A stretch of DNA of 64,000 nt from Frigidibacter sp037095735. Its GTDB lineage: Bacteria; Pseudomonadota; Alphaproteobacteria; Rhodobacterales; Rhodobacteraceae. The translations under genes and the position numbers were made by a program. Location of the stretch: contig NZ_JBAWKD010000010.1 of NCBI RefSeq assembly GCF_037095735.1, positions 29,272-93,271 on the forward strand. The letters run 5' to 3'. This document shows positions 44,178 through 53,022 of this stretch, one piece after another. Under the pieces are notes generated by a model that saw only the letters and a program-made list of their open reading frames with translations, did not search any database and was not told the origin of the DNA. Positions within the stretch are counted from its first letter, which is position 1, and the number at the start of each line of letters is the position of its first letter.

Positions 44178-46913
44178 ATGTTCACCTTCTCCCGCATCAC
44201 CTCCCACAAGCCGGCCGTGCTGTCGAAGACCTACGCGATGAAGAACGGCGAGCTGGTCAAGACTACCTCGGCCCAGATGATCGAGGGCAAAGTCGAGACC
44301 CTCTCGGTCGCCACGCCACAGGACTTCGTCGACACACTCAAGGCGCTCGGCACCGCGCAGGCGCTGGTCTACGGCACGCCGCCCACGGATGCACCGAACC
44401 GCGTCGTGACGACCGCCATGCTGGCGCAGGGCGCGACCGGGATCGCACGCAGCAACGCGCATTTCGCCTGGCCCGGCACCGGGGGGGTCCTGATGATCGA
44501 CATCGACCCTGAGGAGGGCGAGCAGGCACCGGATCGCGACACCCTCGTGGGGCTGCTGCGCCGGGCAGTGCCGGCGCTCGGCGAGGTCGCGATGATCTGG
44601 TTTCCGTCGTCCTCGTCGCACATCTGCGACGCCGCGGGGCGCGACCTGACGGGCCTGCGCGGACAGCGGCTCTATGTGCTAGTGGATCGCGCCGCCGCGA
44701 TCCCCGGCCTGGGCGAACTGATCGCTGCGCGGCTCTGGCTGGCCGGGCAGGGGCGGTTCAAGATCTCGCGCAGCGGGGCACTGCTCGACCGTACGGTGAT
44801 CGACACCACGGTCTGGCAGCCCTCGCGGCTCGATTTCGCGGCCGGGGCGCATGTGCAGGGCGGGCTCACGCAGCGTCGGGGCGACCCGGTGATCGTGCCG
44901 GGGGACCGCGCCTCGCTCGACCCGGAAAGGGTCCCGGCGCTGACAAAGGACGAGACACGGCAGCTCAATGCCCTAAAGGAGAGGACGAAGGGACCGCTCA
45001 AGGAAGCCGCGGCCAAGCAGCGCCGCCGCTGGATCGCCGAGTTGCGCCTGGCGGATATCGCGCGCTTCGGCGGCGCCGGGCGCGAGGCCGCCCCGGTCCT
45101 GGAGCGGGCGGTCGAGAAGGGCGAGCTTTTCGGCAGCTTCAAGATCATCGTGCTGCGGCGCGAGGAAGGGAAGACCCGGCGCGAGACCGTCACCGTGAAG
45201 GAGATCCTCGCCGACCGCGAGGCCTTCGACGGGCTCGAGACGCTGGATCCGCTCGAGCCCGGCTACAAGGGCGGGCGGGTGATCGGCAAGCTCTTACTCG
45301 ACGGGGCGCCGCGCCTGCACTCCTTCGCGCGCGGCGGGCGGACCTATTCCCTGATCGCCCGAGACCGGGTGAGCGTGCCCGCCGGCGACATGTCCGATGC
45401 GGTGGACGAGACGATCGCGCGGATGACCGGCGCCGGGACCTTCTTCCGGTTCGGGACTGAGCTGGCGCATGTGGCGATGTCCGACTTCGAGGTGATGAAC
45501 GAGCACCGGCTGACCTACCGGCTGGGCCAAATCATCCGCTACGTGCGTCCGGTCGAGGCGCGCGGCGGCACGGTCGTCCCGAAGCCGATCGACCCGCCGG
45601 TGGGTCTCGTGCGCCAGGTGGCGAACCTGCAGAAGACCTGCGGCCTGCCGGAACTGACCGCGCGGATCGACGTTCCGGTCTTCGACGCCTCGGGCCGGAT
45701 GTCCTGCGCCCCGGGCTACGACCCGGACATGGGCTATCTCATGGCCGACACGGTCGCGGCCTATGCGGACATCTGCCGCACACCGGGCAAGGAAGAGATC
45801 GCGCACGCGGTCAAGACCCTGTGGGCACCGATCGCGCAGTTCCCCTTCGCCGATGACGCCTCCTGCTCCGCCGCCTTCTGTGGCCTGCTGACGGCAATCT
45901 TCCGTCCGACGTTGCCGACTGCGCCGATGCTGGTCTTCGAGGGCCCCGACGTCGGTGTGGGCAAGACACTGCTGGCCGCGACCCTAGGGGCACTGCGTCT
46001 CGGCCGGCGGTCGGCAGTCTCCGCCGCGCTCGACGGTGACGAGCAGGAAATGCGCAAGCGGATCTTCTCGCACCTGCTCGAAGGGGGCGAGGTGCTGTCG
46101 ATCGACAATGCCGGCGGTCACCAACGCAGCAATGCGCTGGCTGCGCTTCTGACATCGCCCTTGATGAACGACCGGGTACTGGGGTTGAGCAAGATGTCCG
46201 CGGCCCTGCCGGCGCGGGTGCTGGTCGTGATGAACGGCAAGAACCTCACCTTCGGCGAGGATCTTGCGCGGCGCGTGCTCGTCTGCCGGTTAGTGCCGCA
46301 CGCGGGCCCGTGCGACTTCGGGTTCGATCCGGTTGCGCATGTGCTGGAGAACCGTGATGCGCTAATCCGCGCCGCCGTCACGCTGCTGCGAGCCCGCTTC
46401 GCGGCATGGCCCGACGTGAAGGGCAGCCTTGCCTCCTTCGAGGACTGGGACCTGAGCATCGGCCGCACGTTGGCTTGGCTCGCGACCCTCTCTCTCCCCA
46501 AGGATACCACTACCGAGAAGGCCTCCAGAAAGAAGCCCGTGTTCACCGACCCGGTGCCGGTGATCCGCAGGCAGGGGGCGGAGGGCGGCGAGGCCGAGGA
46601 GACCGAGCAGCTGCTCGAAGCGCTGTGCGAGGCCTTCGGTGAGGAGTCCTTCATTGCCGCCGACGTCGCGCGTCGTCTTGTGGAGGATGGCCCCCTGCAG
46701 CTTGTGTTGCGCGAGTTAATGACGGGAGGTGGCGCTTCGGCCAAGCAGCTCGGCTGGCACCTGGCGCGGTTCAAGGACCGCAGCTGCGGCTCTGCCGAGG
46801 AGGGCCGTCTCGTGCTGCGCGAATGCCATTCTGCGCGCAAGGCCAGCCGCCGCTGGCGCATCGAGACGATCGCCGCGAACCAGCCCGCCTGCGACCAGCC
46901 GGCCGCCGCCTAA
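44178..46913 (+). CDS. Primase-helicase-like replication protein (AEP-type N-terminus, SF3-like ATPase)
   Basis: 911 residues, ATG at 44178 after GGAGG. The N-terminal third has features of archaeo-eukaryotic-type primases: GVLMIDIDPEEG with Asp108 and Asp110, and a later RLYVLVDRAA strand. Around residues 590-680 is a P-loop ATPase: Walker A EGPDVGVGKTLLA with Lys596, then SIDNAGGHQRSNALAALL as a Walker B-like segment and LVVMNGKNLTF as a sensor. The domain order primase-helicase is typical of replication proteins of plasmids, phages and integrative elements. It sits beside the AAA+ ATPase and the repeat array, suggesting a self-replicating or formerly self-replicating element. Exact family not assigned. 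Confidence 0.78.
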   Translation: MFTFSRITSHKPAVLSKTYAMKNGELVKTTSAQMIEGKVETLSVATPQDFVDTLKALGTAQALVYGTPPTDAPNRVVTTAMLAQGATGIARSNAHFAWPGTGGVLMIDIDPEEGEQAPDRDTLVGLLRRAVPALGEVAMIWFPSSSSHICDAAGRDLTGLRGQRLYVLVDRAAAIPGLGELIAARLWLAGQGRFKISRSGALLDRTVIDTTVWQPSRLDFAAGAHVQGGLTQRRGDPVIVPGDRASLDPERVPALTKDETRQLNALKERTKGPLKEAAAKQRRRWIAELRLADIARFGGAGREAAPVLERAVEKGELFGSFKIIVLRREEGKTRRETVTVKEILADREAFDGLETLDPLEPGYKGGRVIGKLLLDGAPRLHSFARGGRTYSLIARDRVSVPAGDMSDAVDETIARMTGAGTFFRFGTELAHVAMSDFEVMNEHRLTYRLGQIIRYVRPVEARGGTVVPKPIDPPVGLVRQVANLQKTCGLPELTARIDVPVFDASGRMSCAPGYDPDMGYLMADTVAAYADICRTPGKEEIAHAVKTLWAPIAQFPFADDASCSAAFCGLLTAIFRPTLPTAPMLVFEGPDVGVGKTLLAATLGALRLGRRSAVSAALDGDEQEMRKRIFSHLLEGGEVLSIDNAGGHQRSNALAALLTSPLMNDRVLGLSKMSAALPARVLVVMNGKNLTFGEDLARRVLVCRLVPHAGPCDFGFDPVAHVLENRDALIRAAVTLLRARFAAWPDVKGSLASFEDWDLSIGRTLAWLATLSLPKDTTTEKASRKKPVFTDPVPVIRRQGAEGGEAEETEQLLEALCEAFGEESFIAADVARRLVEDGPLQLVLRELMTGGGASAKQLGWHLARFKDRSCGSAEEGRLVLRECHSARKASRRWRIETIAANQPACDQPAAA

Positions 46914-46989
46914 AAACCGCACCTGAAAAACCACCGTGCGCCCTCCCCAAGGGGCGCGCTGGCCCGCTGATCATCGAAAGGACAATTCC

Positions 46990-47304
46990 ATGACCGAAGC
47001 CCCCCTCACGCCTGCCGTCCCCGATGCCATTCTGCGCATCTCTGCCGACAACCTGCGCCTCGCGGCCGCGCTGGTCGAGATCTAGCCCGGCCTCGCCACC
47101 GCCGTTCCAGGGCGCAGACGTGGTGCACTCGTCGAGATCGCGCTCAGCGACGAGGATCTCGAGGACTTGACCTATCTCTGCGGCGAGGTGCTTCCCAGCC
47201 CGCTGGCGCGTCTTGTCGCGACGCGCCCTCCGGGCGCCCCGCCGAGTGCGGCGCTACAGGCGTTCGCCGAACGGATGGAGGAGATGTATCGCCTTGGCGA
47301 ATGA
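46990..47304 (+). pseudogene. Small gene with in-frame amber stop
   Basis: A frame from ATG 46990 (after AAAGGACAATTCC) to TGA 47302-47304, 104 residues, contains one TAG at 47083-47085 (codon 32). Before and after the stop the composition is coding-like and the residues are acidic (DEDLEDLTYLCGEVLP, RMEEMYRLGE). Either a recent pseudogene, a sequencing error or a suppressed stop. Not recognised as a family. Confidence 0.6.
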
Positions 47305-47375
47305 GGATGAGCTTGGAACAGCTTCGCGATCGTCCGCCGTTCATCCAGCGTCAGGTTCGTGAAGGCACGTCTCAT
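47305..47375 (-). pseudogene. IS30-family transposase, N-terminal remnant
   Basis: Starting at 47375 on the - strand, MRRAFTNLTLDERRTIAKLF, the HTH start of IS30-type transposases, runs about 20-25 residues and then passes into the pseudogene at 46990-47304, so the copy is truncated. The adjacent sequence to ~47440 may hold the IS end. Confidence 0.7.
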
Positions 47376-47399
47376 GGCAGCCTCCTGATGTGCACCAGG

Positions 47400-47524
47400 A
47401 AATCATGCGATGGGGCATTCAAGAATAGAAACTGCCCCGCCTACACGTATATATCCGATAGTCTATATTATGTCTCAAACTTTGATGGCGAGGCTCAGGC
47501 GGTTCTGTTTCTAGGCGACTGGGA
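47400..47524 (+). promoter_or_regulatory. AT-rich region upstream of the rhamnose operon
   Basis: A tract rich in A/T, including CGTATATATCCGATAGTC and CTATATTATG (47450-47475), sits between the IS30 remnant and the small ORF before rmlC. Likely promoter location for the rml operon; no exact -10/-35 assigned. Confidence 0.4.
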
Positions 47525-47854
47525 ATGCTCAAACAGCAGAAACGGCCACAACGTGAGAGTTCACGGGGCACGAAAACGGTAGTCATCAATTCTGCGCGGC
47601 AGCATAGTCGTCACGACCACTTCCGGGCGAAATCACGATTTCCCGGCGGTCCGTCCCCCAAGCCGAAGACAGAAACCAGACCAAATCCCGCAGTGCTCGA
47701 GCGGGTGGCGATCGTGGTGGTCTATGCGGCCTTCGTCACCCTGCTGTGCATGAAGGTCTCTGAATGGGTGATGCCTTGGCTGACGCGCTGGGTGATCCGC
47801 AAGCCCGCCCGCCGCCGCGCACCGGCCGCGGCCGCCGCGCTGGCCGCGGGATGA
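47525..47854 (+). CDS. Hypothetical single-pass membrane protein (possibly truncated)
   Basis: 109 residues. A basic Ser/Lys/Pro-rich N-terminus is followed by one hydrophobic segment (VAIVVVYAAFVTLLCMKV, residues ~60-80) and an Arg/Ala-rich end. The N-terminal part may be derived from insertion-sequence-side DNA. No known family, no strong ribosome site; position just before rmlC is suggestive. Confidence 0.4.
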   Translation: MLKQQKRPQRESSRGTKTVVINSARQHSRHDHFRAKSRFPGGPSPKPKTETRPNPAVLERVAIVVVYAAFVTLLCMKVSEWVMPWLTRWVIRKPARRRAPAAAAALAAG

Positions 47855-47961
47855 CTCCCCGCGCCATTTCCCCTCCCCGCCTCCCCCGGCCACCGGTCGG
47901 GGGATGACAAGACCGCCCGCCCTGCTAGGGTGCGGCCCGAAAAGCAGACCTGGAGCTTTCC

Positions 47962-48519
47962 TTGCAGATCGAAGACACCTCCCTCCCCGGCGTGAAGATC
48001 CTCAAGCCGCGCCGCTTTGGCGACGACCGCGGCTTCTTCTCCGAGGTCTGGAACCGCCAGACCCTGAAGGCCCAGGGCATCGACATCGACTTCGTGCAGG
48101 ACAACCACTCGCTGTCGCGCACGCAGGGCACGATGCGCGGCTTGCACTTCCAGTCGCCGCCCCATGCCCAGGACAAGCTGGTGCGCGCCGGGGCCGGCAC
48201 GGTCTGGGACGTGGCCGTCGACATCCGCAAGGGCTCGCCGACCTACGGCAAATGGGTGGGGGTCGAGCTGTCGGCCGAGAACGGGCTGCAGCTGCTGATC
48301 CCCAAGGGCTTCCTGCACGGCTTCTCGACGCTGACGCCGGATGCCGAGCTGCTCTACAAATGCTCGGACGTCTATGCCCCCGACTGCGACGGCGCGGTGC
48401 GCTTCGACACCCTCGGCATCGACTGGAAGATCGACCTTTCGACCGCGGTCCTGTCCGAAAAGGACGCGAAGGCGGTGCCCTTCGCCGAGTTCGACAGCCC
48501 CTTCGTCTTCGCCGGCTGA
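47962..48519 (+). CDS. rmlC: dTDP-4-dehydrorhamnose 3,5-epimerase
   Basis: 185 residues, TTG start at 47962 with GGAG seven bases upstream. Double-stranded beta-helix epimerase of dTDP-rhamnose synthesis: RRFGDDRGFFSEVWN, FVQDNHSLSRTQGTMRGLHF (catalytic His region), AGTVWDVAVDIRKGSPTYG and IPKGFLHGFSTL are all family landmarks. Third of the four Rml steps; rmlB, rmlD and rmlA follow on the same strand. The non-ATG start may lower translation relative to rmlB. Confidence 0.95.
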   Translation: MQIEDTSLPGVKILKPRRFGDDRGFFSEVWNRQTLKAQGIDIDFVQDNHSLSRTQGTMRGLHFQSPPHAQDKLVRAGAGTVWDVAVDIRKGSPTYGKWVGVELSAENGLQLLIPKGFLHGFSTLTPDAELLYKCSDVYAPDCDGAVRFDTLGIDWKIDLSTAVLSEKDAKAVPFAEFDSPFVFAG

Positions 48520-48647
48520 GCGGGCCGGCCGATGACGCCCCCCACTGTCCCTTCCCCGCCGTTTCGCGCCCCTCCCCGAGGCTGGCGGGGCGCGGTCGAC
48601 AGGAGGCAGGAGACGGGGCGCGGGCAGATGGTCCTCGCCTTCGGAGC

Positions 48648-48683
48648 CGTCCCGACTATACTGCACTGCAGCAGGTCGGGACG
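48648..48683 (+). promoter_or_regulatory. Perfect 9-base inverted repeat upstream of rmlB
   Basis: CGTCCCGAC and GTCGGGACG separated by 18 bases, in the 250-base gap between rmlC and rmlB. No T-run follows, so an operator or mRNA structure fits better than a terminator. Confidence 0.4.
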
Positions 48684-48769
48684 TTCCCGGAAGACCTGTC
48701 GCGAATAACCCTGCACAGAACCTTTCCGGGTCGCTATCGGGGGATCTGTCCCGCAGGAACGAGGGTGAA

Positions 48770-49843
48770 ATGAAAATACTTGTCACCGGCGGCGCCGGCT
48801 TCATCGGCTCCGCGGTCGTCCGTCTCGCCGTCGCGCGCGGCCACGAAGTGGTCAATCTCGACGCGATGACCTACGCGGCCTCCGAAACCAACGTGGCCAC
48901 CGTCGCGCAGTCGAACCTCTACAGCTTCGAGAAGGCCGACATCCGCGACCGCACCGCACTCGACCGGATCTTCGCCACCCACAAGCCCGACGTGGTGATG
49001 CACCTGGCCGCCGAAAGCCATGTCGACCGCTCGATCGACGGGCCTGCGGACTTCATCGAGACGAACGTCACCGGCACCTTCAACATGCTGGAGGCCGCGC
49101 GGACCTACTGGGTGGCGCAAGGCAAGCCCGCCGGCTTCCGCTTCCACCACATCTCGACCGACGAAGTCTTCGGCTCGCTGCCGATGGACCCGAGCGTGAA
49201 GTTCACCGAAGACACGCCCTACGACCCGCGCTCGCCCTATTCGGCCTCGAAGGCCTCGTCGGACCATCTGGTCCGCGCCTGGCACGAGACCTATGGCCTG
49301 CCGGTGGTGCTGACCAACTGCTCGAACAACTACGGGCCCTACCACTTCCCGGAAAAGCTCATTCCGGTGGTGATCCTGAACGCGCTGGCCGGCAAGCCGC
49401 TGCCGATCTACGGCAAGGGCGAGAACATCCGCGACTGGCTCTATGTCGAGGATCACGCCGACGCGCTGCTGCTGGTGGTCGAGAAGGGCGAACTGGGCCG
49501 CAGCTACAACATCGGCGGCGAGAACGAGCGCACCAACCTCGAGCTGGTGCAGACCCTCTGCGCCATCCTCGACGAGCTGCGCCCGGCCGAAAAGCCTTAC
49601 GCCGAGCAGATCACCTTCGTCACCGACCGGCCGGGCCATGACGCGCGCTACGCGATCGACCCTTCGCGCATCCGCACGGAACTGGGCTGGCGGCCCTCGG
49701 TCACCGTGGAAGAGGGTCTGAAGAAGACCGTGCAATGGTATCTCGACAACGAGGCCTGGTGGCGCCCGCTGCTTGAGCGCAAGGGGGTGGGCGTACGGCT
49801 GGGCACTGGAGAAAAGACCGACGACCAGACTGCGGCGGCCTGA
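48770..49843 (+). CDS. rmlB: dTDP-glucose 4,6-dehydratase
   Basis: 357 residues. Extended SDR: GGAGFIGSAVVRLAV, HLAAESHVDRSIDGP, the active-site STDEVFGSLP (Thr-Asp-Glu) and YSASKASSDHLVRAW (Tyr-Lys), NNYGPYHFPEKLIP. Second step of dTDP-rhamnose synthesis. ATG at 48770. Followed by an acyltransferase gene. Confidence 0.96.
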   Translation: MKILVTGGAGFIGSAVVRLAVARGHEVVNLDAMTYAASETNVATVAQSNLYSFEKADIRDRTALDRIFATHKPDVVMHLAAESHVDRSIDGPADFIETNVTGTFNMLEAARTYWVAQGKPAGFRFHHISTDEVFGSLPMDPSVKFTEDTPYDPRSPYSASKASSDHLVRAWHETYGLPVVLTNCSNNYGPYHFPEKLIPVVILNALAGKPLPIYGKGENIRDWLYVEDHADALLLVVEKGELGRSYNIGGENERTNLELVQTLCAILDELRPAEKPYAEQITFVTDRPGHDARYAIDPSRIRTELGWRPSVTVEEGLKKTVQWYLDNEAWWRPLLERKGVGVRLGTGEKTDDQTAAA

Positions 49844-49923
49844 CCGCCCGCCCGATCACCTCTGTCGATCCGGGGCGTGCGGGATGCCGCCCCGGAGGCC
49901 AGCCAGATTCAGCAGGAAGAAAG

Positions 49924-51003
49924 GTGTTGCAGGACATGACCGAACCCGCCTCGCTCTTCCGTCACGCCCATCTGCGGCGCCAGAGTTCCGACGCGATCCG
50001 GATGGCCCGCGTGATCTGCATCCTGTCGATGATCACCGTGCATTTCTGGCCCGGCGCCGGGCGCATCCTCGACGAGGCGCAGCCCGGATGGGCACATCCT
50101 GTCTATCTTGTGCTTGTGGATTACCTCGGCCGCAGTTCCGTGCCGCTTCTCAGCATGATTTCGGGGGCGCTGCTGGTGCTGTCGGTGCGCCGTGGCCCGC
50201 CGCCGCTGCAGACCATCCGCCACAAGCTGCGCATGCTGATCGGGCCGATGGTCGTCTGGTCGGCTGCGCTGCTTGGCCTCTACCTGCTCCATGCCGCGGC
50301 CACCGGCGACATGTCCCGGCTGCCGCAGGGCCCGATGGGCTGGATCAATGCCCTCTTCGCCCTCACGGCCCCGCCGGCGAACCTGCCGCTGGCCTTCCTG
50401 CGCGACACCTTCGTCTGCGCCACCATCGCGGCACTGAGCCTGGCGCTGGCGCGGCGCAGTCCGGCCACAGGCCTGATGCTCACGGTCGCGGCTTTCGCGC
50501 TGATGCTGGCGCTGCCCGGTACGCTGATCCTGCGCCCACAGATCGCCTGGTTCTACCTCGCCGGCGTGATCCTGGCCCTGACCGGCCAGCTCAACCGTTC
50601 GCTGCCCTCGGGTCTCGTTCTCGCCCTCTTCCTGGCCGACAGTCTCGGGCGCAACGTCTTCGCCGCCGATCTCGGCCGCGCCGGGCTCGAATGGCTCGAC
50701 CGGATCGCCATGAGCCTTCTGGTCTGGAAGGTCTGCGAGGCCATCGTCCGGCATCTGCCGGCGGTCTTCGCCCGGATGCGCCGTCTCGAACCCTATGTCT
50801 TCACGCTGTTCTGCAGCCACATGCTGGTGGTTACCGCAATCGCGGGCATTGCGGGACCGCTGAAGCTGTCGGAGACCAGCGACAGCTATCTTGCGGTCTT
50901 CTTGCTGCAGTACCCGGCCACGCTTGCCCTTGCGGTGCTGGTCGTCCATCTGCGCAGATACTGGGCACAACGCCGCACCCTCTCCCAGCCCCTGGAATTG
51001 TGA
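49924..51003 (+). CDS. Acyltransferase family 3 membrane protein in the rml operon
   Basis: 359 residues, about ten membrane segments. RMARVICILSMITVHFWPG (active-site His segment) and ISGALLVLSVRRG are acyltransferase-3 hallmarks. GTG at 49924 is preferred because AGGAAG lies six bases before; ATG at 49936 is an alternative. Lying between rmlB and rmlD, only 4 bases before the latter, it is co-transcribed with rhamnose synthesis and probably acylates the rhamnose-containing polymer. Confidence 0.82.
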   Translation: MLQDMTEPASLFRHAHLRRQSSDAIRMARVICILSMITVHFWPGAGRILDEAQPGWAHPVYLVLVDYLGRSSVPLLSMISGALLVLSVRRGPPPLQTIRHKLRMLIGPMVVWSAALLGLYLLHAAATGDMSRLPQGPMGWINALFALTAPPANLPLAFLRDTFVCATIAALSLALARRSPATGLMLTVAAFALMLALPGTLILRPQIAWFYLAGVILALTGQLNRSLPSGLVLALFLADSLGRNVFAADLGRAGLEWLDRIAMSLLVWKVCEAIVRHLPAVFARMRRLEPYVFTLFCSHMLVVTAIAGIAGPLKLSETSDSYLAVFLLQYPATLALAVLVVHLRRYWAQRRTLSQPLEL

Positions 51004-51007
51004 CCTG

Positions 51008-51892
51008 ATGAAGCTTCTCGTCTTCGGCCGCACCGGCCAGCTCGCCACCGAACTCGCGGCCCTCGCCGGCCCGGGCCTGAGCATCACCTGTCTCGACCGC
51101 ACCGCTGCGGACCTGTCAGACCCCGAAGCCTGCGCCGCGGTGATGCAGGCGGCAGAGTGCGATGCGGCCATCATCGCCGCAGCCTGGACCGCGGTCGACC
51201 GCGCGGAAGCCGAAGAGGCGGCCGCCGCGCTGGTCAACGGCGCGAGCCCCGCCGCCATCGCGCAGGTCGCCGCCGCACGCGGGATCCCGCTGCTGCATGT
51301 CTCGACCGACTATGTCTTCGACGGCCAGGGCACCGCGCCCTGGAAACCCTCTGACCCGACGGGCCCGCTGGGCGCCTACGGCCGCACCAAGCTTGCCGGC
51401 GAGGATGGCCTGCGCGCCGCCGGCGGACCCCATGCGATCCTGCGCACCTCCTGGGTGGTCTCGTCCCATGGCGCGAATTTCGTCAAGACGATGCTGAGGC
51501 TCTCCGAGACCCGCAACCACCTGACCGTGGTCGCCGATCAGATCGGCGGACCCACCCCGGCACGCGCCATCGCCGCCGCCCTCGTGGACATGGCGCGCCA
51601 GCTTCTGGCCGATCCGTCGAAGTCCGGAACCTATCATTTCTCCGGCGCGCCGGACGTCAGCTGGGCGGAGTTCGCCCGTGCCATTTTCGTCGCCGCCGAT
51701 CGTGACGTGACGGTCGAGGACATCCCGACCTCGGCCTTCCCGACCCCCGCCCGGCGTCCTGCGAACAGCCGCATGGACTGCGACGATCTCGCCCGCGTGT
51801 TCGGCATCACGCGTCCGGACTGGCGCGCGGAGCTGGAGGGGATCCTGGCCGAACTCGGACTGAAAACCCCGCTGGGCGTCTCCCCGGGCTGA
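51008..51892 (+). CDS. rmlD: dTDP-4-dehydrorhamnose reductase
   Basis: 294 residues. Last step of dTDP-rhamnose synthesis. MKLLVFGRTGQLATELA (GxxGQLA nucleotide motif), AAWTAVDRAE, VSTDYVFDGQG, GAYGRTKLAGED (Tyr-Lys) and the family's PTPARAIA and RPANSRMDC segments. ATG at 51008, 4 bases after the acyltransferase stop. Confidence 0.96.
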   Translation: MKLLVFGRTGQLATELAALAGPGLSITCLDRTAADLSDPEACAAVMQAAECDAAIIAAAWTAVDRAEAEEAAAALVNGASPAAIAQVAAARGIPLLHVSTDYVFDGQGTAPWKPSDPTGPLGAYGRTKLAGEDGLRAAGGPHAILRTSWVVSSHGANFVKTMLRLSETRNHLTVVADQIGGPTPARAIAAALVDMARQLLADPSKSGTYHFSGAPDVSWAEFARAIFVAADRDVTVEDIPTSAFPTPARRPANSRMDCDDLARVFGITRPDWRAELEGILAELGLKTPLGVSPG

Positions 51893-52157
51893 CGCCGGGC
51901 GAACCTGCTTCCCGGCACGACCTCCGGGCTCGGCATCCTCTGCCGAGCCAGAAGAAAATGGTGCATGCACAGCAGACGATTCTGTCGCCGTGCCGCCTCG
52001 CCCCGGCGACATCGTTCGCAGCGGCAGCACAGTCGCGCCACATTCCGGACACTTTCCCGCCGAATGGCGCGCGGCGCACAACGTCCGCGAGAGGCTTTGG
52101 AGGCCTCAGGGATCTTGGCTAGCGTCGGGACCTCACCCTCGCTTCGGGAGCCCCAGC

Positions 52158-52796
52158 GTGAAACTTCTCCTCTCCTCCGGCCTTGCCCCCCTCGCCCTCG
52201 TCGGCGGTCTCGCCCTGTCGCCGGCCTCGGCCGCGACGGTGACCTTCACCCTCGACCGCGCCAATTCCGCCATCGCGCTGGCCGAGGACGGCGTCGCCTG
52301 CCTGAAGAAGACCACCTGCGGCGTCACCGCCGACCTGGCCTTCGCCGAAGGCACCGCGATCACCCTCGACGAAGGCGCGAGCCAGGCCTTCGACCTGATC
52401 AGCTGGACCGGCTTCGGCTCGGGCACGGCCAATTACGACGTGCAGCTGACGCTGGCCTTCTCGACCCCGGCCGTCGCCTCGGTCACCGGGCTCGGCAGCG
52501 CCAGCGCGCTGACCTTCAAGGGCGTGATCATCGCCGGCGCGCTCGACTGGTCCTCGGTCACGCCGCTGGCCTTCGACGGCATCGACGCGACGCTGAGCCT
52601 CGCCTCGGCCGACGGCCTGGTGCTGAGCCCCAGCGTCACCACCGGCGCGAAGCTGACCCTGAACGGCGTCACCCCGCCGCCGGCGGTCACGCCCGATCCG
52701 ACCCCGGCCCCGGTCCCGCTGCCCGCCGCCGGCGCCTTGCTGGCCGCCGCGATCGGTGGTCTCGCCGGCCTGCGCCGCCGTGGCCGCAAGGCGTAA
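52158..52796 (+). CDS. VPLPA-CTERM sorting domain protein (fourth, inside the rml operon)
   Basis: 212 residues, GTG start at 52158 with GGGAG seven bases before. Signal peptide (V)KLLLSSGLAPLALVGGLA, a Ser/Thr/Ala-rich beta domain with two Cys (ACLKKTTC), then Pro/Thr-rich linker (PPPAVTPDPTPAPV), the tail VPLPAAGALLAAAIGG and a basic end (RRRGRKA). Located between rmlD and rmlA, it suggests the surface protein is made with the rhamnose polymer. Substrate candidate for the exosortase at 5210. Confidence 0.88.
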   Translation: MKLLLSSGLAPLALVGGLALSPASAATVTFTLDRANSAIALAEDGVACLKKTTCGVTADLAFAEGTAITLDEGASQAFDLISWTGFGSGTANYDVQLTLAFSTPAVASVTGLGSASALTFKGVIIAGALDWSSVTPLAFDGIDATLSLASADGLVLSPSVTTGAKLTLNGVTPPPAVTPDPTPAPVPLPAAGALLAAAIGGLAGLRRRGRKA

Positions 52797-53022
52797 GCGC
52801 CCTGCGCCGCTGAACCTGTCCGGGACCGGCCGCGGTCCCGGGCCCTGCCTCGGCATCGGCATCGGCATCGGCCCCAGCCCCCCTCCCGACCTTGGGCGCG
52901 GGGCAACCGATGGCCGCGCCCGGTGCTTGCGGTTCCTGCCGCGCTGCCGCATCGTCGCGAGGATCGCCGGGACAGTGTCCGACAGGTCCTCCGGCCCGAG
53001 AACAGCATAAGGCAGTGCATCC
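52797..53022 (+). other. Gap before rmlA with short GGCATC repeat
   Basis: 226 bases without a gene. A short tandem (GGCATC)3 at 52851-52868. No terminator seen, so read-through from the VPLPA gene into rmlA is possible. Confidence 0.4.

Noticed and set aside
52851..52868. (GGCATC)3 tandem as a phase-variation tract
   Set aside because: Only three units, outside any coding frame and with no slippage-prone context.
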